Of a stretch of 64,000 bases of DNA, positions 1-11,603 are shown piece after piece. Position 1 is the first letter of the stretch. Every line of letters begins with the position of its first letter. The translations under genes and the position numbers were made by a program. The stretch covers positions 8,281,709 through 8,345,708 of the forward strand of contig NC_057009.1 of NCBI RefSeq assembly GCF_000002595.2, in the 5' to 3' direction. Under the pieces are notes generated by a model. That model saw only the letters and a program-made list of their open reading frames with translations, was not told where the DNA came from and did no database searches. The DNA is from Chlamydomonas reinhardtii. Its lineage: Eukaryota > Chlorophyta > Chlorophyceae > Chlamydomonadales > Chlamydomonadaceae.

Positions 1-648
1 CTTCACAAGAGGGTATGCAAAGCACCAGCTCCACTAACGGTTCGTCTCTCCGCGGCGACAATCGGTGCTGATGACCTATCTGGCCCAAGAGAGACCGCTC
101 TGCTTGTACAATTTGTCGATCAGTAGAGTCTAATAAGTAGTTGGTATTTGTTGGGTCGACAAGTAAGGTTAGCGGTGGTTGCTGCAAGTTGTTACGAGGG
201 CGCTACTGTCCTGAGCTTGCACCCAGGTCAATAAGTTGTCAGCACGGTTCCTGTGAGTAAGTTCAAGATGATATTATGCAATTACCAAGGTGACCGACTC
301 GGCGGCAAGGTGGCGACTTGCTGAGAAGCTTGCAACAAAAGGCGGACCGGTCGAAACATTCACCGCGTTTAAGGAATATGCAAGCCTTATAAATGCGCTC
401 ATTTGACCGCAATCATACACTGCGCTTGCGCACAAAGCCAGCCTCCGCCCGCCGTGGTCACCATCGCCGTATACAACACGGCCGCCGGTACCCCGTCCAC
501 GGAGGCCTGCGGTCGTCATGTTTTGCGCAGCATGCTCTAATTGTCATCATCATCAGCTATTTCTGGCCAAACTATAAACCACAAAAGCCTAGGCACGTTC
601 GCAAAAGGTGCGCCAGGCCCTACGAACGGCGCCTACGCTTTGCCAGCC
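1..648. other. No recognisable gene
   Basis: I see no coding exon, RNA gene or repeat boundary that I can support here. The sequence is less GC-rich than the rest of the left flank, and its right edge is where similarity to 34970 onward begins. Confidence 0.4.
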
Positions 649-1197
649 GCGGGTGGCCTGGCCAGCGCGCCAGTAGCCACCGAGCAAGCTGCTCCCGTCC
701 CTGAGACAACGCAGTAAAACACCTTGCAGCAAGCCGACGCCATTGCTCGCCTTTCAAGTGCGCAACAAACACCCACAGACGATGGCAGCGGCAGCTCACC
801 GGCAGTGCCTGCACCCCGGGCCCGACTGGTGCAAGGACCCACTATTTGTCAACGCCCATTGGTCGAGCCCGCCATCCTCCAGTAACCTCCATCTTCACAT
901 CCGACGTGGCACTCACGAATCATTTATCCATAACGTTAAGTCATGCCACGTTTTTACTCCCTTTCACGTCGTCTCCACACGTGCACACCGTCCAACACGT
1001 TCGTGCGGCGGGCGCACTACCGCAGCCCAACGAGGACCCACCGCCGTCGCAAGCTCTCCCGCCCCCACGCATTACCAAACATACCAAAATCTGCCAAGTC
1101 ACCTCTACTCCTGCATCTCATCACCTGCCGCCGCCTTGGCCTTGCCCGCCTTGGCCTTGGGCACGACCGCACGCGCACTGCGCTTCTTGGCGCCCGC
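649..1197 (-). pseudogene. Duplicated 3' tail of the small basic-protein gene
   Basis: This stretch is a diverged copy of about 34970-35543, which is the end of the last exon of the small basic gene plus its downstream flank. On the minus strand 1105-1197 still reads the Lys/Ala-rich C-terminus ending AAAGDEMQE with its stop. The upstream exon and most of the last exon are absent, so it cannot encode the full protein. At 1197 the copy joins abruptly to an unrelated repeat that also occurs at 29220, which suggests that a mobile element captured the gene tail or landed beside it. Small indels between the copies show that the duplication is not brand new. Confidence 0.75.
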
Positions 1198-2440
1198 GAG
1201 TGTGAGCAGGTAGTTGTACGGCGGCCCGGCTCGGAAGCTACCGGACTGTAGTGACGCACACGGGGAGTTGATGCTAGTCGGCAGGCGCGCGAGTGGGAGC
1301 TGGCAGTTAAGCGCGCACGCGTGTGGGAAGCTGCGTCTGGGCACGGTGGAGCACGGCGGGTGTGGCGGTTGGCGCGGCGCGTGAGTGGGAGTGCATAGTC
1401 GTGCGCGCGCCGTCTGGGAAGCTGCGTGTGTGAGCTGCGTGTAAACTCAGAGAGACGCATGGGGCTGACCCGGTTTCCATAAGCTGATGCCTCTGGGCGC
1501 ACACGGTTTCACACGGTTGACAGTTGGGCTGCAGCGCGGGCGGGACTCGCTGGAGTGCCGTTCGCTGGTGGGCACGCGCGGGCGGGGCGCAGGGAACTCG
1601 GCGGAAACTCGGCGGAAATTCGATGGAAACTCAGCCGAGTCACTTGAGCTGGGACGCACTTCACGGTCGCACTGCAGTTGGAGCATTAGTCTCACATCAA
1701 AAGATGATGTTAATGGTGCATAGAGCAAGTGCAGGCTTGGGGGCTCCCGGTGAAATTCCTGGAGGGGCCCTCTTTAAGTTGCTACCGCGTATCCAGACTT
1801 GCACGCAAACACGCACCGCCAACTCACGCTTCATGCCCTTTGTGCCTGTCATGGCGTACGACCGGGATTGCGCCTGCAACGTGCGCGTTGCTCTTTTTTG
1901 GGCTGAGGCCCCCGAGCGAAGCGAACCAGGGGGGGGCGAAGCCCCCCAGGATTGCCCCTGTCCGTGCCTGCCGGTGCGTGCCTGCGTGCCTGCGTGCCAT
2001 ACTGGCACAAACCGCGAGCGCCACGTATTATTACTTGCTATTCCCTATTGTAGAAAAATAGGCAGCAGGTAAAACTCGGCCGGAGCGAGAAGCGACCTCG
2101 CACGTCCATGGACTTTAATTGACTGGCGACTGTGGCGACTCGTTGCGAGGTAAAGGGCCCGAGGCGCAGAATTAAGAGGAAAGTCATACTGGACTACACC
2201 AGGCAAAAGACCACCGCGCAAACTAGGTACCAAGTCTACTGAACCAGCGGGCGCGCGGGCAGCCGAGCGCGCGGGCGTGGCGGCACGCGGGCGCACGGCA
2301 GCGGAGGGAGCGGCAGTGAAGACGATGACCAGCGTGGGCCCCGTGGCGGGCCGGGCCGGGCACCCGGGGACAACCCAGTGCCGGGCGTGGTCGCGGCTGG
2401 CGATCCGCTGGCTGTCTTTGAGCAGGCAACCCTTAGCCCC

Positions 2441-4127
2441 ATCGTGGGCGCATCGTGGGCGTTGATCCCGGCGTAGGCGACTACCTGGTGGCCTGTGTCG
2501 GGTCAATGCCAGGCTTCTCACCGCACAGCTACAGTGGCCGGCCACGAGCCGCGCACGTCTGGCGTGGCCCAGATGGCCAGGCTCCTGGGCCTGCCCAGCC
2601 CCCACTGCAGCGACGGCGGCGACGGCAACAGCGGCGATGGCAGCGGCAGCAGCGGCGGCAGCGGCGACAGCAGCGACGGCGTCGGCGGGGGCAGAAACGG
2701 AGGTGGCGGCGCAAGGCGGGCGGGAGGTGGAAGGGCAAGAGGCGAGGGTGGCGGGGCACGCGCCAGCACACGCATCAGCGTGCCGCAACAGAACGGCGCC
2801 GCCAGCAGCGCGCCTGCTTTACCCGGCTGTCTGGCGCTGGCTACCGCCACTGCACAGGCCAGACAGGCCGTCGGCTGTGGCTGCAGGCACGGCTAAAGGA
2901 GCAGCCGGCGCTCAAGCGCTGTCAGGCGGGGATACCCAGCGCGCGGGTGGCGTCGGCAGCTGACCATGAGCGGCGAATACGCTACCTCTACTCTGGATGA
3001 GGTGGCGTGGACGCGGCGGCGGCGGCCGGGTCTGCGCCTGCGCCGGTGCAACAGTACGGGCTGTGGCATCTGCTCCGTTTCTACCGGCAGTGGGGCCAGC
3101 GGCGGTGGCGCCTGACTGTCCATGTGCGGACGCAGAAGGTGGGGGTTGAGGGGAGGGACTAGCAGATGCATCCACACCAACTGCACTGCGCTGACGCTAC
3201 ACCAATGCCACGGGTACAGGTGCTGGAGCACACGGCGCAGCAGCTGGCTGGTGGAAGGCCCAAGGAGGAGGTCATTGTTGGCTGGGGCAACGCCAACACT
3301 GGCTATGGCGGTTGCATCAGCAGGTTGGGGCGGGGCCCAAACCGGGCACTGCTCCGCCTGCTGGTGGACAAGTACGCGCACCTGGTGGTGTACGTGGACG
3401 AGTTCTACACATCGCAGGCAAGATGAGAGCAGACGGGTTGGAATGAGTAGACAGGTGGTCGGGTGGACAGGATGGGGCTCGTGTACGGTACAGGTAGCCG
3501 GGTAGCCAGCAAGGTTCACACTGTACTCCTGCCCCCTCCCTCCCCAGGTGTGTGCGAAGTGCGGGCGGCGCTTACTCGGCAACGGGCAGCGCTGCCTGCA
3601 GGCGGTCGTACCATGGGGGGGCTTACGTGCTCACCAAGTCCAAGTGTGCAACCACTGCGGGACGGTGTGGGTGAGTCCACTTTGTGGGCGGGCGGCTGGC
3701 TGGGCGATGGATGGGTGGCTGGGTGGCGGCTCAGTGGGGCTCAGTGGGTGATGGCTGGCTGGGTGACGGCTCAGTGGGGCTCAGTGGGGCTCAGTGGGTG
3801 ATGGCTGGGTGACGGCTGGGTGACGGCTCAGTCGTGGGCTCAGTGGGACTCACTCACTCTACCCTCCCGACGGTGCAGGGACGTGACGTCAACTCCGCAA
3901 CCAACATCCGGCACGCGCTGGTGGAGATGCTGCTGGGGCACAAGCGACCTGCATCGCTGCAGACTGGCGGCGGCGGCGGCGGTGGCAGCGGCGGCGGCGG
4001 CAGCGGCGGCGGCGGCAGCGGCGGCGGCGGCAGCGGCGGCGGCGGCATGACAAGTAGTGCGGCTGTTGAGAACTGTGCTGTGCCTGGCTGCGGTTGGCTC
4101 TGCTGTGGCATCGCGACTACTAGATAG
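2441..4127 (+). CDS. Fanzor (eukaryotic TnpB-family RNA-guided nuclease), 5' part unresolved
   Basis: The RuvC-I motif is at about 2455-2500 (GVDPGVGDYLVACV). At about 2965-3138 follow SGEYATSTLDEVAW and the basic stretch LRFYRQWGQRRWRLTVHV. A C-terminal core is frame-consistent over three exons: to 3417, 3548-3670 and 3879-4127. It carries VGWGNANTGYGG, the family's rearranged glutamate motif VDEFYTSQ, zinc-ribbon pairs CAKC and CNHC, and RuvC-III GRDVNSATNI. The first intron of this core uses a GC donor (GCAAG). The protein ends in glycine-serine repeats and a short tail. Known Fanzors are nuclear, RNA-guided, transposon-borne DNA nucleases. The exons upstream of 3139 run through GC-rich low-complexity DNA, so their borders and the start codon are not settled. 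The family call rests on the motifs, which occur in the right order and spacing. Confidence 0.75.
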
Positions 4128-4246
4128 GCACCTGGTTTGGCTATGTGCCTGTGGAAACCGACCCCGGCTATGTCCGGGCGATGAGGTTGTTCGGCCTCAG
4201 ACTGTGGAGGAGCTCAGCCCCTTTTCCCGTGACCGGGGAACACTTG
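4128..4246 (+). ncRNA. Possible Fanzor guide RNA (omega/fRNA) region
   Basis: In known Fanzor loci the guide RNA lies just past the end of the nuclease gene and runs up to the right end of the element. Here 119 bases lie between the stop codon and the element end. They hold two short stem-loops: CCCCGGCTATGTCCGGG at about 4163, and TTCCCGTGACCGGGGAA just before the end. Position and structure are the only evidence, with no covariation and no expression. Confidence 0.25.
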
Positions 4247-4496
4247 TCTGCCGCCCTGTCTAGATACCTGATCCTTACTTGCATCCACTTCTTCTCTGTG
4301 CCTTTATGATTGCGATGTTACAGACAGCCCGACCCTGCTAGCGTGGAAGGGGCGTCGAGTGCCCTAAGCCACGGGGATCCATCCTGTGACCGGAAACCAC
4401 CACCAGGTTGGCTGCACACCCTCAGGTCCTCAGTCCAGCGACTCCACGCACAGTGAGTCGAAGCCAAGCCAGGCACCCGGGTGCGTGACCCGCCAA

Positions 4497-4908
4497 CAGG
4501 GTTGCCTAGTACGCGACCCTCTCTCCATAATACGCGTATTAATACAGCGTACTAGGAGTTCTAGTACAGTACGTTAAAATACGGTGCATAATACGCTGGG
4601 CCAGGAAATCCAGGGGGGAAGCCGACGCAAACACGGCACGCGTGCCCGCACCATGCCCGAATCGGTGTGAATTTGGATTTGCGCGGCCATAGTCTTCTAG
4701 CGGAATTTCCTTCAACTTATTATATTGTTATAAGAAAACACAGCTGCAGTGCGGAGAGCAGCCATGGTTCGCGAACTTCGACGGACATCCTTTCCAGCAC
4801 CCCTCGCGCCCCTCGCCCCGCCACGGCGCTGCCACGGCCCACCCCGCTGGTTTCCCCAGCACAACGTATTTTCCAACGTACTAGCCGACGAGGGCAGCGT
4901 ACAGCCAA
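4497..4908 (+). mobile_element. hAT-like MITE, copy 1 (right end missing)
   Basis: It starts with the terminal repeat CAGGGTTGCCTAGTACGC, shared with the copies at 5633-12810 and 30184. After a palindromic TA-rich stretch the body continues through 4650-4908, which matches 5680-5940 in inverted orientation. The match stops at about 4908, so the right terminal repeat is absent. A CAGGG terminus and an 8-bp-type duplication (seen at copy 2) fit hAT elements. No transposase is encoded. Confidence 0.7.
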
Positions 4909-5320
4909 ACCGTACAGCAAAATTGCAATTCTTTTCGGTCTTTTGGTGGTGACGCCCCCGCAAGACGGGGCACGGACAGGCCAGTGGTCCGCCGACCGCC
5001 CAATCAAACAAAGACACCACTCATTTTGCACGCCACGGAGACGCACGCACGCCACTCCATGTCTGATCCAAGCCCGAAGGCCCAACACAAGGCAAAGCCT
5101 CCACTTCACGTGCCACAGGCACAGTACTAGCCTAAACATTGGGCAGAGCCCCACAGTCCACACCGCACGCGCGAAAGACAAGGCCGAGGGAACACAACCA
5201 CCCAGACACACCCACACGATCAAGCGGCGAGACCACAAAGCAAGGGGGCAGAGCGACCAGGGGCCGGCCACACATTGCGGAGCTGGATTACGTACAGTAG
5301 CAGGGCCCAGTGGTTTGTCC
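4909..5320. other. Unassigned spacer
   Basis: It lies between the truncated MITE and the LINE fragment. Open frames on both strands lack any recognisable domain. I see no repeat partner elsewhere in the window. Confidence 0.4.
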
Positions 5321-5946
5321 ATAAAACCGCGGATTGGACTTGCCGTCGTAGCTGACTTCTGGGGTCGTCTCCAGACGTTTGTGACTTTGGGTATCAGGCC
5401 AAAGGGTTGGGACGTTGTGCCGTTTGCGCATCCTTTCCTATCTCGGGCTGTTGGTGACGGCATGGTTTTGCGCTTGCCGTATGACGCTGATTCCCCGCCT
5501 CCCTCGCCGCGAGAGGTTGTGCGTGGTTGGTGGCTTTGTGTGTGGGCAGGATGCACGTGTGGGCGACCGTTCTAGTACCTGGACGCTTGCGCCCTGGTTA
5601 GTGCGTGCGCTGTGCGTGTGTCCTGCGCGCGGCAGGGTTGCGTAGTTCGTAGTACGCGTACTATGTACTACGTACTGTACTACGTACTGTACGCTGCCCT
5701 CGTCGGCTAGTACGTTTGAAAATACGTTGTGCTGGGGAAACCAGCAGGGTGGGCCGTGGCAGCGCCGTGGCGGGGCGAGGGGCGCGAGGGGTGCTGGAAA
5801 GGATGTCCGTCGAAGTTCGCGAACCATGGCTGCTCTCCGCACTGCAGCTGTGTTTTCTTATAACAATATAATAAGTTGAAGGAAATTCCGCTAGAAGACT
5901 ATGGCCGCGCAAATCCAAATCCACACCGATTCGGGCATGGTGCGGG

Positions 5947-7660
5947 TGTGGCAAGCAAAACCCAACACACACACAAGGTGTACACACACAACAAGGGGTG
6001 TCAGCTTTGTACAGCTGGAAAATGGGCTGAGCCCCATGAAGCGCAAGGGATGTGACGATGGGCACCGGCGACATGAACAGCACCCTTGCAAGCCCATCCA
6101 GCGGGACTGGCCACTATGCCAACGCCGTGCCGAGGCACCGACATGCCCTGTCCCCGCCACGCCACGCCACCTTACCCACGCCACTTCACGGTCCATGATA
6201 TCCCAAATGCACCTCACCCACATCCCACTCAAGCACCGCAAACGGCTAGCCGGGCTCGGGCGCGGGATCCCGGGCCGCGACACATTTAAGGCTCGGGGAC
6301 GCATGGTTTGGCTGTTGCAAACAATTTCGACATTCTTGCCCCAAGACGCTTGTCGTCGACATGTTTTGATACATGGATGTAAGATATTTAGGGGCCGAGA
6401 GCTATACTCGCGGACTGAAGAAAGTCAAGATGTCCATGGACTCACGAGGTCGCTTCTCGCTCCGGCCGAGTTTTCCCTGCCGCCTATTTTTCTACAATAG
6501 GGAATAGCAATTAATAATACGTGGCACTCGCGGTTTGCGCCAGTTTGGCACTTTTTGTCGACGCAGGCAGGCACGGACAGGGGCAATCCTGGGGGGCTTC
6601 GCCCCCCCCCTGGATCGCTTCGCTCGGGGGGCTCAGCCCAAAAATTAAAACTTTTGGTGCGGTGTGTATGGAGGGGCCAAGGACCTTATAAACCGCCTGT
6701 CACGCGTGTGGGGACGGAGTGACAAGCCTGCGCAGCACTGCTTCCACTGCAACGGTCTCGTTCTGTGTTTGCTCCGGTGTTATAAGACTGTATTGATGAG
6801 GCCAAGACAGACCAGAGAGTTACCGAGATAAGGAGGAGAAATCGAGACTAATCGAGATGCGGAAGCGTAGCGGAATGTTACTGGGAAGTTACCAAGCACG
6901 GGAACCACCTGCGTGTCAACGGCTGACACGAAACCCGCCTAAGCCGTGCCTGCAGCCAACCCGGAGGAAGGGCTGGAGAGAGAGGGGGGAAAGGAGCCGT
7001 GCTGCCAAGCTGGGGTTAGCTGGTCTTAGGCACTAAGGCTGGCGCGCAGGGGCGCGAGGGGAAACCAAGGGAGGCTGGCGCACACGGGCGCAAAGGGAAG
7101 CCAAGGAGAAGCTGGCGCACAGTGGCGCAAGGGGCGAAAGGGCCAAGTAAGCCAAGCATATGACTTACAGAGGGGAGACAGGGGTCGGGATTGACCAGGT
7201 ACTCAGAGCGTGTGTCTGGTATGAACAGCCTAGCCCAAACTCCGCCTTATATAGCCCCCTAGCGGGGTCACTGTACGGCATCTAGTCAACGTACGACACG
7301 ACCCTTTGACCAGGCCGGTCCAGGCCGGTCAGGCCGGTCAAGGCCAACACGCGATGCACGGGACCTCTCACGTGCCATGGCACGTGCACAGGCTAGCCGC
7401 GGCCATGCAACCCCGCACGTGCCCCAGGCACACTGCACGCGCACACCGCAACCTTCATGCATGAGACCACTACATCGCCCACATATACATGGGCTAACCT
7501 AGTATACAACTCATCATTCCTCGCAAATCCATGCGGACCGCGCACTCCATCTCACGTGGAGGCGAAACACACACGCCACGCACCGTGGCACCCCCCTTCA
7601 ACCCCCGCGAGCAGATGCGTCCTGACGCTTAGCGCGTGACCCCCACGTATGCTCACCACA
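5947..7660 (-). repeat. Left (3') LTR with a nested element
   Basis: This is the 3' LTR of the retrotransposon in its reading direction. It begins TGTGG at the outer edge, ends CACCACA at the inner edge, and is interrupted at 5992-6641 by a Helentron-like element. The remaining parts align with 11604-12658 almost base for base. Confidence 0.85.
5992..6641 (-). mobile_element. Small Helentron-like element nested in the left LTR
   Basis: The uninterrupted right LTR gives the empty site. The element splits a run of five T (minus strand) into three and two without any target duplication. It starts TTGGGCTGAGCCCCCCGAGCG and ends CACCCCTTG in its own orientation, with inverted GGGCTGAGCCCC motifs near both ends and a CAGCT...AGCTG hairpin before the right end. 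It shares its ends with the Fanzor-bearing element but has no coding capacity. It is about 650 bp and closely related in inverse orientation to 31950-32628. Confidence 0.7.
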
Positions 7661-8243
7661 GCTGTGGCAAGTTCCCCTGCGAACGCCCGTGACCCTACGG
7701 GCTATGAGGTCACGCGCTTGCACACAACCCTTAAACGTATCATTGCATGCGCGAAAGTCCACAGGACTGTCCTCCCCGGCGGCGGGTCTTTGGGCTTGGC
7801 CTTCGGGCTTTAGTCTTGACCTTGGGGGTCTTGAACTTGACAAAGGGGGTCTCAGGCTCGATCTTGGGCCTCAGTGCCTCGGCGGGGAGGCCCGTAGCCG
7901 GGCGGCCACCACACCTGACTGAGTAATGCCCCTTAGTGATGCCTCTTCGTGATGCCCCTTAGTGATGCCTCGTCGTGATGCACCTTGGTGATGTCCCTTA
8001 GCGATGTCAAAATTTCATAGCATGATATACAGGAGGCGCGATAAAGGTGGAGAGGTGCACCAGAGCGCAGGGGACGTACGACAACGGCCGTACCCCACGG
8101 CCGTACCGGTTGCAGATCCTGGGCGAGTCTCCCGGATTTCCGGATATTCATAGCTGTCCACCTGCCCATGTACGCTTGGGGGTGAACCCAGCTTCGCGAT
8201 GCAGGTCGCCTGCTTGCCGTGCTTGCTTGCATCCCGGCGGGCT

Positions 8244-10391
8244 TTAAGAACGGTCGCCTACGCCAGGGCAGCCCTGATCCGCGCTTTCTGACTGCCAATA
8301 CTTCTTTTGGCTGTCTTTCCTTCCTTTTTCGCCATTCTGATCTCTTCCCGACACCTCAGGAGGGGCACCGACACACATCACGCACGAAGTGTCGCGCTTG
8401 TCGCGGCCCATCACCCTGGCCTGAGTATTAGCAGAGAAGGATAAGATAGGATGAGCGCTAGGCGCCCGAACGGGGTGTTCCTCGTCGGCAGCTTCATCAG
8501 TGCCGACTTCGGTCTTGCGGAACGACATAAGAGGCGTGTCGGGAGGCAACACATCTTCTTGGCATGGAAACTTCTTGTCGGGCTCTCCTGATAGTGAGTT
8601 GACTCCGGGCTCACTCCAGTTGCCAGCAGGGGCGCGCAGGCCTGGGGTGGAGGGCTCGCCCGGCAAGGCTAGGCCGCTGCCGCCCGATGACCGTAGCTCG
8701 GCTTCAGACGGGTGCTCATGCGGACGCTCCGTGTTCAACGTAGAATGGCCTTCCGGTAGCGGGGTCGTGGGGATAGCGGACGGAATGGCACGGGGCAAGC
8801 CGGTCATGGTCTCGTGGGGGTCTTCAACACTCACAACTGCCTTGCGCGGCAGGAATGCCAGGGCGGTGCGAGGCTCTCTAGCTTTACGGAAGAGCACATC
8901 CTCTTGCAACTCGTAAAGCGCTGCCCGGCGTTGCACGCGGTCCGACTCACACAGGGCGACGCCGCGGTCCAACCTGCCGCATGATAACTCAAGTGGGGCT
9001 TTCCCCGTCCTCAGGAACTCAATCAACGCGATGTCGGACCAAGGGTCCGCACTACCCTTCGCGGCGGCTGGTATCAAGGCCACTTCGTCCACATGGCTGA
9101 CGTCTCTTCTTCCATGGACCGCCGGCCCGTTGTCTGGGGTAATGCAAGGTGCGTAAGGCAGTGGGCATAACTGAGACGGCTCCAGTGGCACAGGGTCGTC
9201 AAGAACAAACAGGAAAGGGGGCTCCGAGCCCGTGGCGGGCTGGCGGGTGTCGCAAAGGGGTTGGCACCGCAGCGCCGGGCCGCCGGCATCAAACTCGTCC
9301 AAGGGCACCGTGGCTGGCAAGCGGCCAACATGGAGGTCGTAGGTCTCACTTTGGCATGCGCTGCCCTCTGAACCGTCCGCAGGGTCAGTACCTCGCTCCA
9401 TCACTATCGCATTCCGCCTGGCCTGGTCCGCCTGAACTTCTGGACGTAAACCGCCAGGTAGGTCCGGTGTCAGGGCCCCGGGGCCGGGGGTGGACTCACG
9501 GCGAGGAAGGGTAATGCGGAGGTCGGGACGCCCCAAACCCTGGCCAGCGGCGCAATCATGCTTGCAGTAGACGGCGTGGGATTCGTACGCAGCCGCAGGG
9601 GTCGCGGCCCGTTCCCCTGCTGAGCTGGTTGCCCGGGGAGCTAAGGTCTTATCTCGAAATGCTGCAGGGCCACGGTCGCGGGCTGCACCTGGAGGGAGGC
9701 TACTGGGAGCGGAGGCCGGCGCACCGTCTACTGGTGAGAGGGCGAGATGCGCTTCTGTGGGCAGGGCAGCGGCAGGCCCCGCGGCACGGGGCTCGCGATG
9801 CGGAACGGCGCGCGCGACACATGCAGCCGGGGTGCATGTTGGTGAGGCGGGCCTGGTATCATGCGGAGGGGGAAACTTTCGCACGGCGCCGCAAGCAACA
9901 ACCTTAGGCGGGATACGCTCGCGGGACAGGGTAGCGCCTTCGCAGACACGCTGCGTGTGGGCGGGCATACTGGTGTCATGCGCTAACTCAAACAGGTTGG
10001 CTTGGGGCGAAGCATCATAGGCTTGGGTTCTGGTTGAGCCTCGGGTCAGCTCATGCAAATTGACGGTAAATCGTGCAATTTGCTTCTGCAGGTGATCGAT
10101 CGATGCATTTGCATTCACACTAGCTTTCATTTCTCTGATCGATGCGAGATGCAAGGGATGCGGCAGCTGGCGCAGCGGCAGCAGCCATCGCAGCGGGCAG
10201 GGGGCCGTGGCGGGGCCGGCGCTCATGGCGACGGTCTTCATGGTGGCCGTCTGCAGTTGCCCTGTCGTAGCGGGGAGCCTCAAACTTCGAGCAACGCTCG
10301 ATATTGGTGCCAGTGGTGGGCAGGCGCTCTTGCCATGTGACATGGTCTTGGTCATACTCACCAGGGGCCGTATACCGCATGAGGCCAACAC
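8244..10391 (-). other. Long open frame inside the LTR element
   Basis: A 715-codon open frame follows the gag-like region on the coding strand of the retrotransposon. The predicted product is rich in Pro, Ala, Arg and Ser, and I recognise no protease, reverse transcriptase, RNase H or integrase motif in it. It may be a gag extension or an accessory frame. As part of a fossil element it is only located here. Confidence 0.4.
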
Positions 10392-11000
10392 CGGCCTCCC
10401 CTACGTAGATTGCGTTGGTTATTGCATCATCCAAATTAGCGGGCCGCATGAGGTAAACCTGCTGATAGATATCGGGATGTAGGCCACGAAGGAAGTTGTA
10501 CATGTAAGTGGGGTTGCAGGCCGGGTTGATGTTAAGCTGGGCCACCAGACTGCGGTAGCGGTCGGCATACCGGCGGACACTTTCATTCCGACCCTTTCGA
10601 CAGTTGGATGGCGATTGAATAATTCTCCCAGGCGGGGCGCAAAGCGCTCAAGGAACATGGCACGGAACTCGGGCCAATCCCGCATGTCTAGCATGTCACC
10701 ATCAATGCCTGATTCCCAGGTCGGCGCATCGCCTGACAGGCGGCAGCGTGCGACAAGCAACTTGTCGACCTTGGACCATTGGAATACACGAGCGTGACGC
10801 TCAATCTTATCAAGCCATTGGCGGGGATCGTCCTGCCGGGGGTCGAAGATAGGGATAGAGTTCACGCTAGACGGGGTGACACCGAAGTGCTCGTCGGCCA
10901 TGTTGACGGAAGCAGGGTAGAGGTGGAAGTAGACACGGCGCGAGATTGCGGTTGCGGCGTAGAGTCTCACACGGCGTAGTGCACCGGATGGTGTTCGAGG
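10120..11000 (-). other. Gag-like region of the LTR element
   Basis: The minus strand encodes stretches typical of retrotransposon Gag: a segment with IPIFDPRQDDPRQWLDKIER, a WPEFRAMFLERF segment, and a later YNFLRGLHPDIYQQV segment. The family forms the particle of LTR elements. It is recorded as a fossil part and no reading-frame reconstruction is offered. Confidence 0.6.
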
Positions 11001-11603
11001 TGGCTCGTAGATAAACCAGGGAGGCGGAGGCGCAGTTTGGGAAGTAATCAACCAGGAGGTAGATGGAGAACGACGGGAAATACCAATTAGAAGATGGCAG
11101 GGCCCAGATGGCCGGTTTTGTGAGAGGCACAGGCGTGTGCGTCACGGAGTGCGGGGCCGGAGCAAGAGACCTGCACAGTGAGTTTTAGGCTGAGATAGAA
11201 CCCGACCGGAGAGACAATAGACATGGAGGAGAAAGAAACCAAGGGAGAGGATAGAGAAGGAGCAGGGAGGCACCAACCGAAGGTCGGAGCGGGGCTTAGA
11301 TAGCCGTTTTTGTGAGAGGCACAGGCGTGTGCGTCACGGAGTGCGGGACCGGAGCAAGAGACCTGCACAGTGAGCTTTAGGTTGAGATAGAACCCAACCG
11401 GAGAGACGATAGAGGTGGGGGAGAAAGAAACCAAGGGAGAGGATAGAGAAGGAGCAGGGAGGCACCAACCGAAGGTCGGGGCGGGGCTTAGATAGCTGTT
11501 TTTGTGAGAGGCACAGGCGTGTGCGTCACGGAGTGCGGGGCCGGATGATAGGCCTGCACAAGAAGCTGAGAACGAGACCGGGTTTCCCCGCGTCTCGATA
11601 CCA

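Larger units (their letters stand above)
1898..4246 (+). mobile_element. Helentron-like (Helitron2-type) element carrying a Fanzor gene
   Basis: The boundaries come from the empty site at 29936/29937. The element starts TTGGGCTGAG and ends CACTTG, and it splits a run of five T between the fourth and fifth T without a target duplication. Near the left end are GC hairpins, including GGGGGG-CGAAG-CCCCCC. Near the right end an inverted copy of the subterminal motif (CTCAGCCCC) is followed by a short hairpin (TTCCC...GGGAA) about 6 bases from the end. T|T insertion, no duplication, subterminal inverted repeats and a 3' hairpin are what is known for Helentrons. I see no Rep/helicase gene, so it is probably non-autonomous. 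Two shorter relatives with the same ends lie at 5992-6641 and 31950-32628. The ending CTTG is not the CTRR of classical Helitrons. Confidence 0.6.
1197..4576. repeat. Dispersed repeat G, copy 1, split by the Fanzor element
   Basis: Bases 1197-1897 match 29220-29936 and bases 4247-4576 match 29937-30266. The copy at 29220 is continuous, so it shows the empty site for the element at 1898-4246. The repeat holds several copies of a GGGAAGCTGCGT-type motif and ends with the start of a hAT-like MITE (terminus at 4497). I see no protein-coding frame that I trust in it, and its class is unknown. Confidence 0.85.

Noticed and set aside
2045-2990. Long Ala/Arg-rich frames on both strands of the Fanzor element
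   Set aside because: They are GC-triplet composition artefacts. Only the segments with RuvC and helical motifs in the plus frames are retained.
1898-4246. Classical Helitron
   Set aside because: The 3' end is CTTG, not CTRR, and the insertion is at T|T and not A|T. Helentron-like fits better.
4652-5940. One large hairpin made of 4652-4908 and 5680-5940
   Set aside because: The symmetry comes from two MITE copies in opposite orientation, each with its own terminus.
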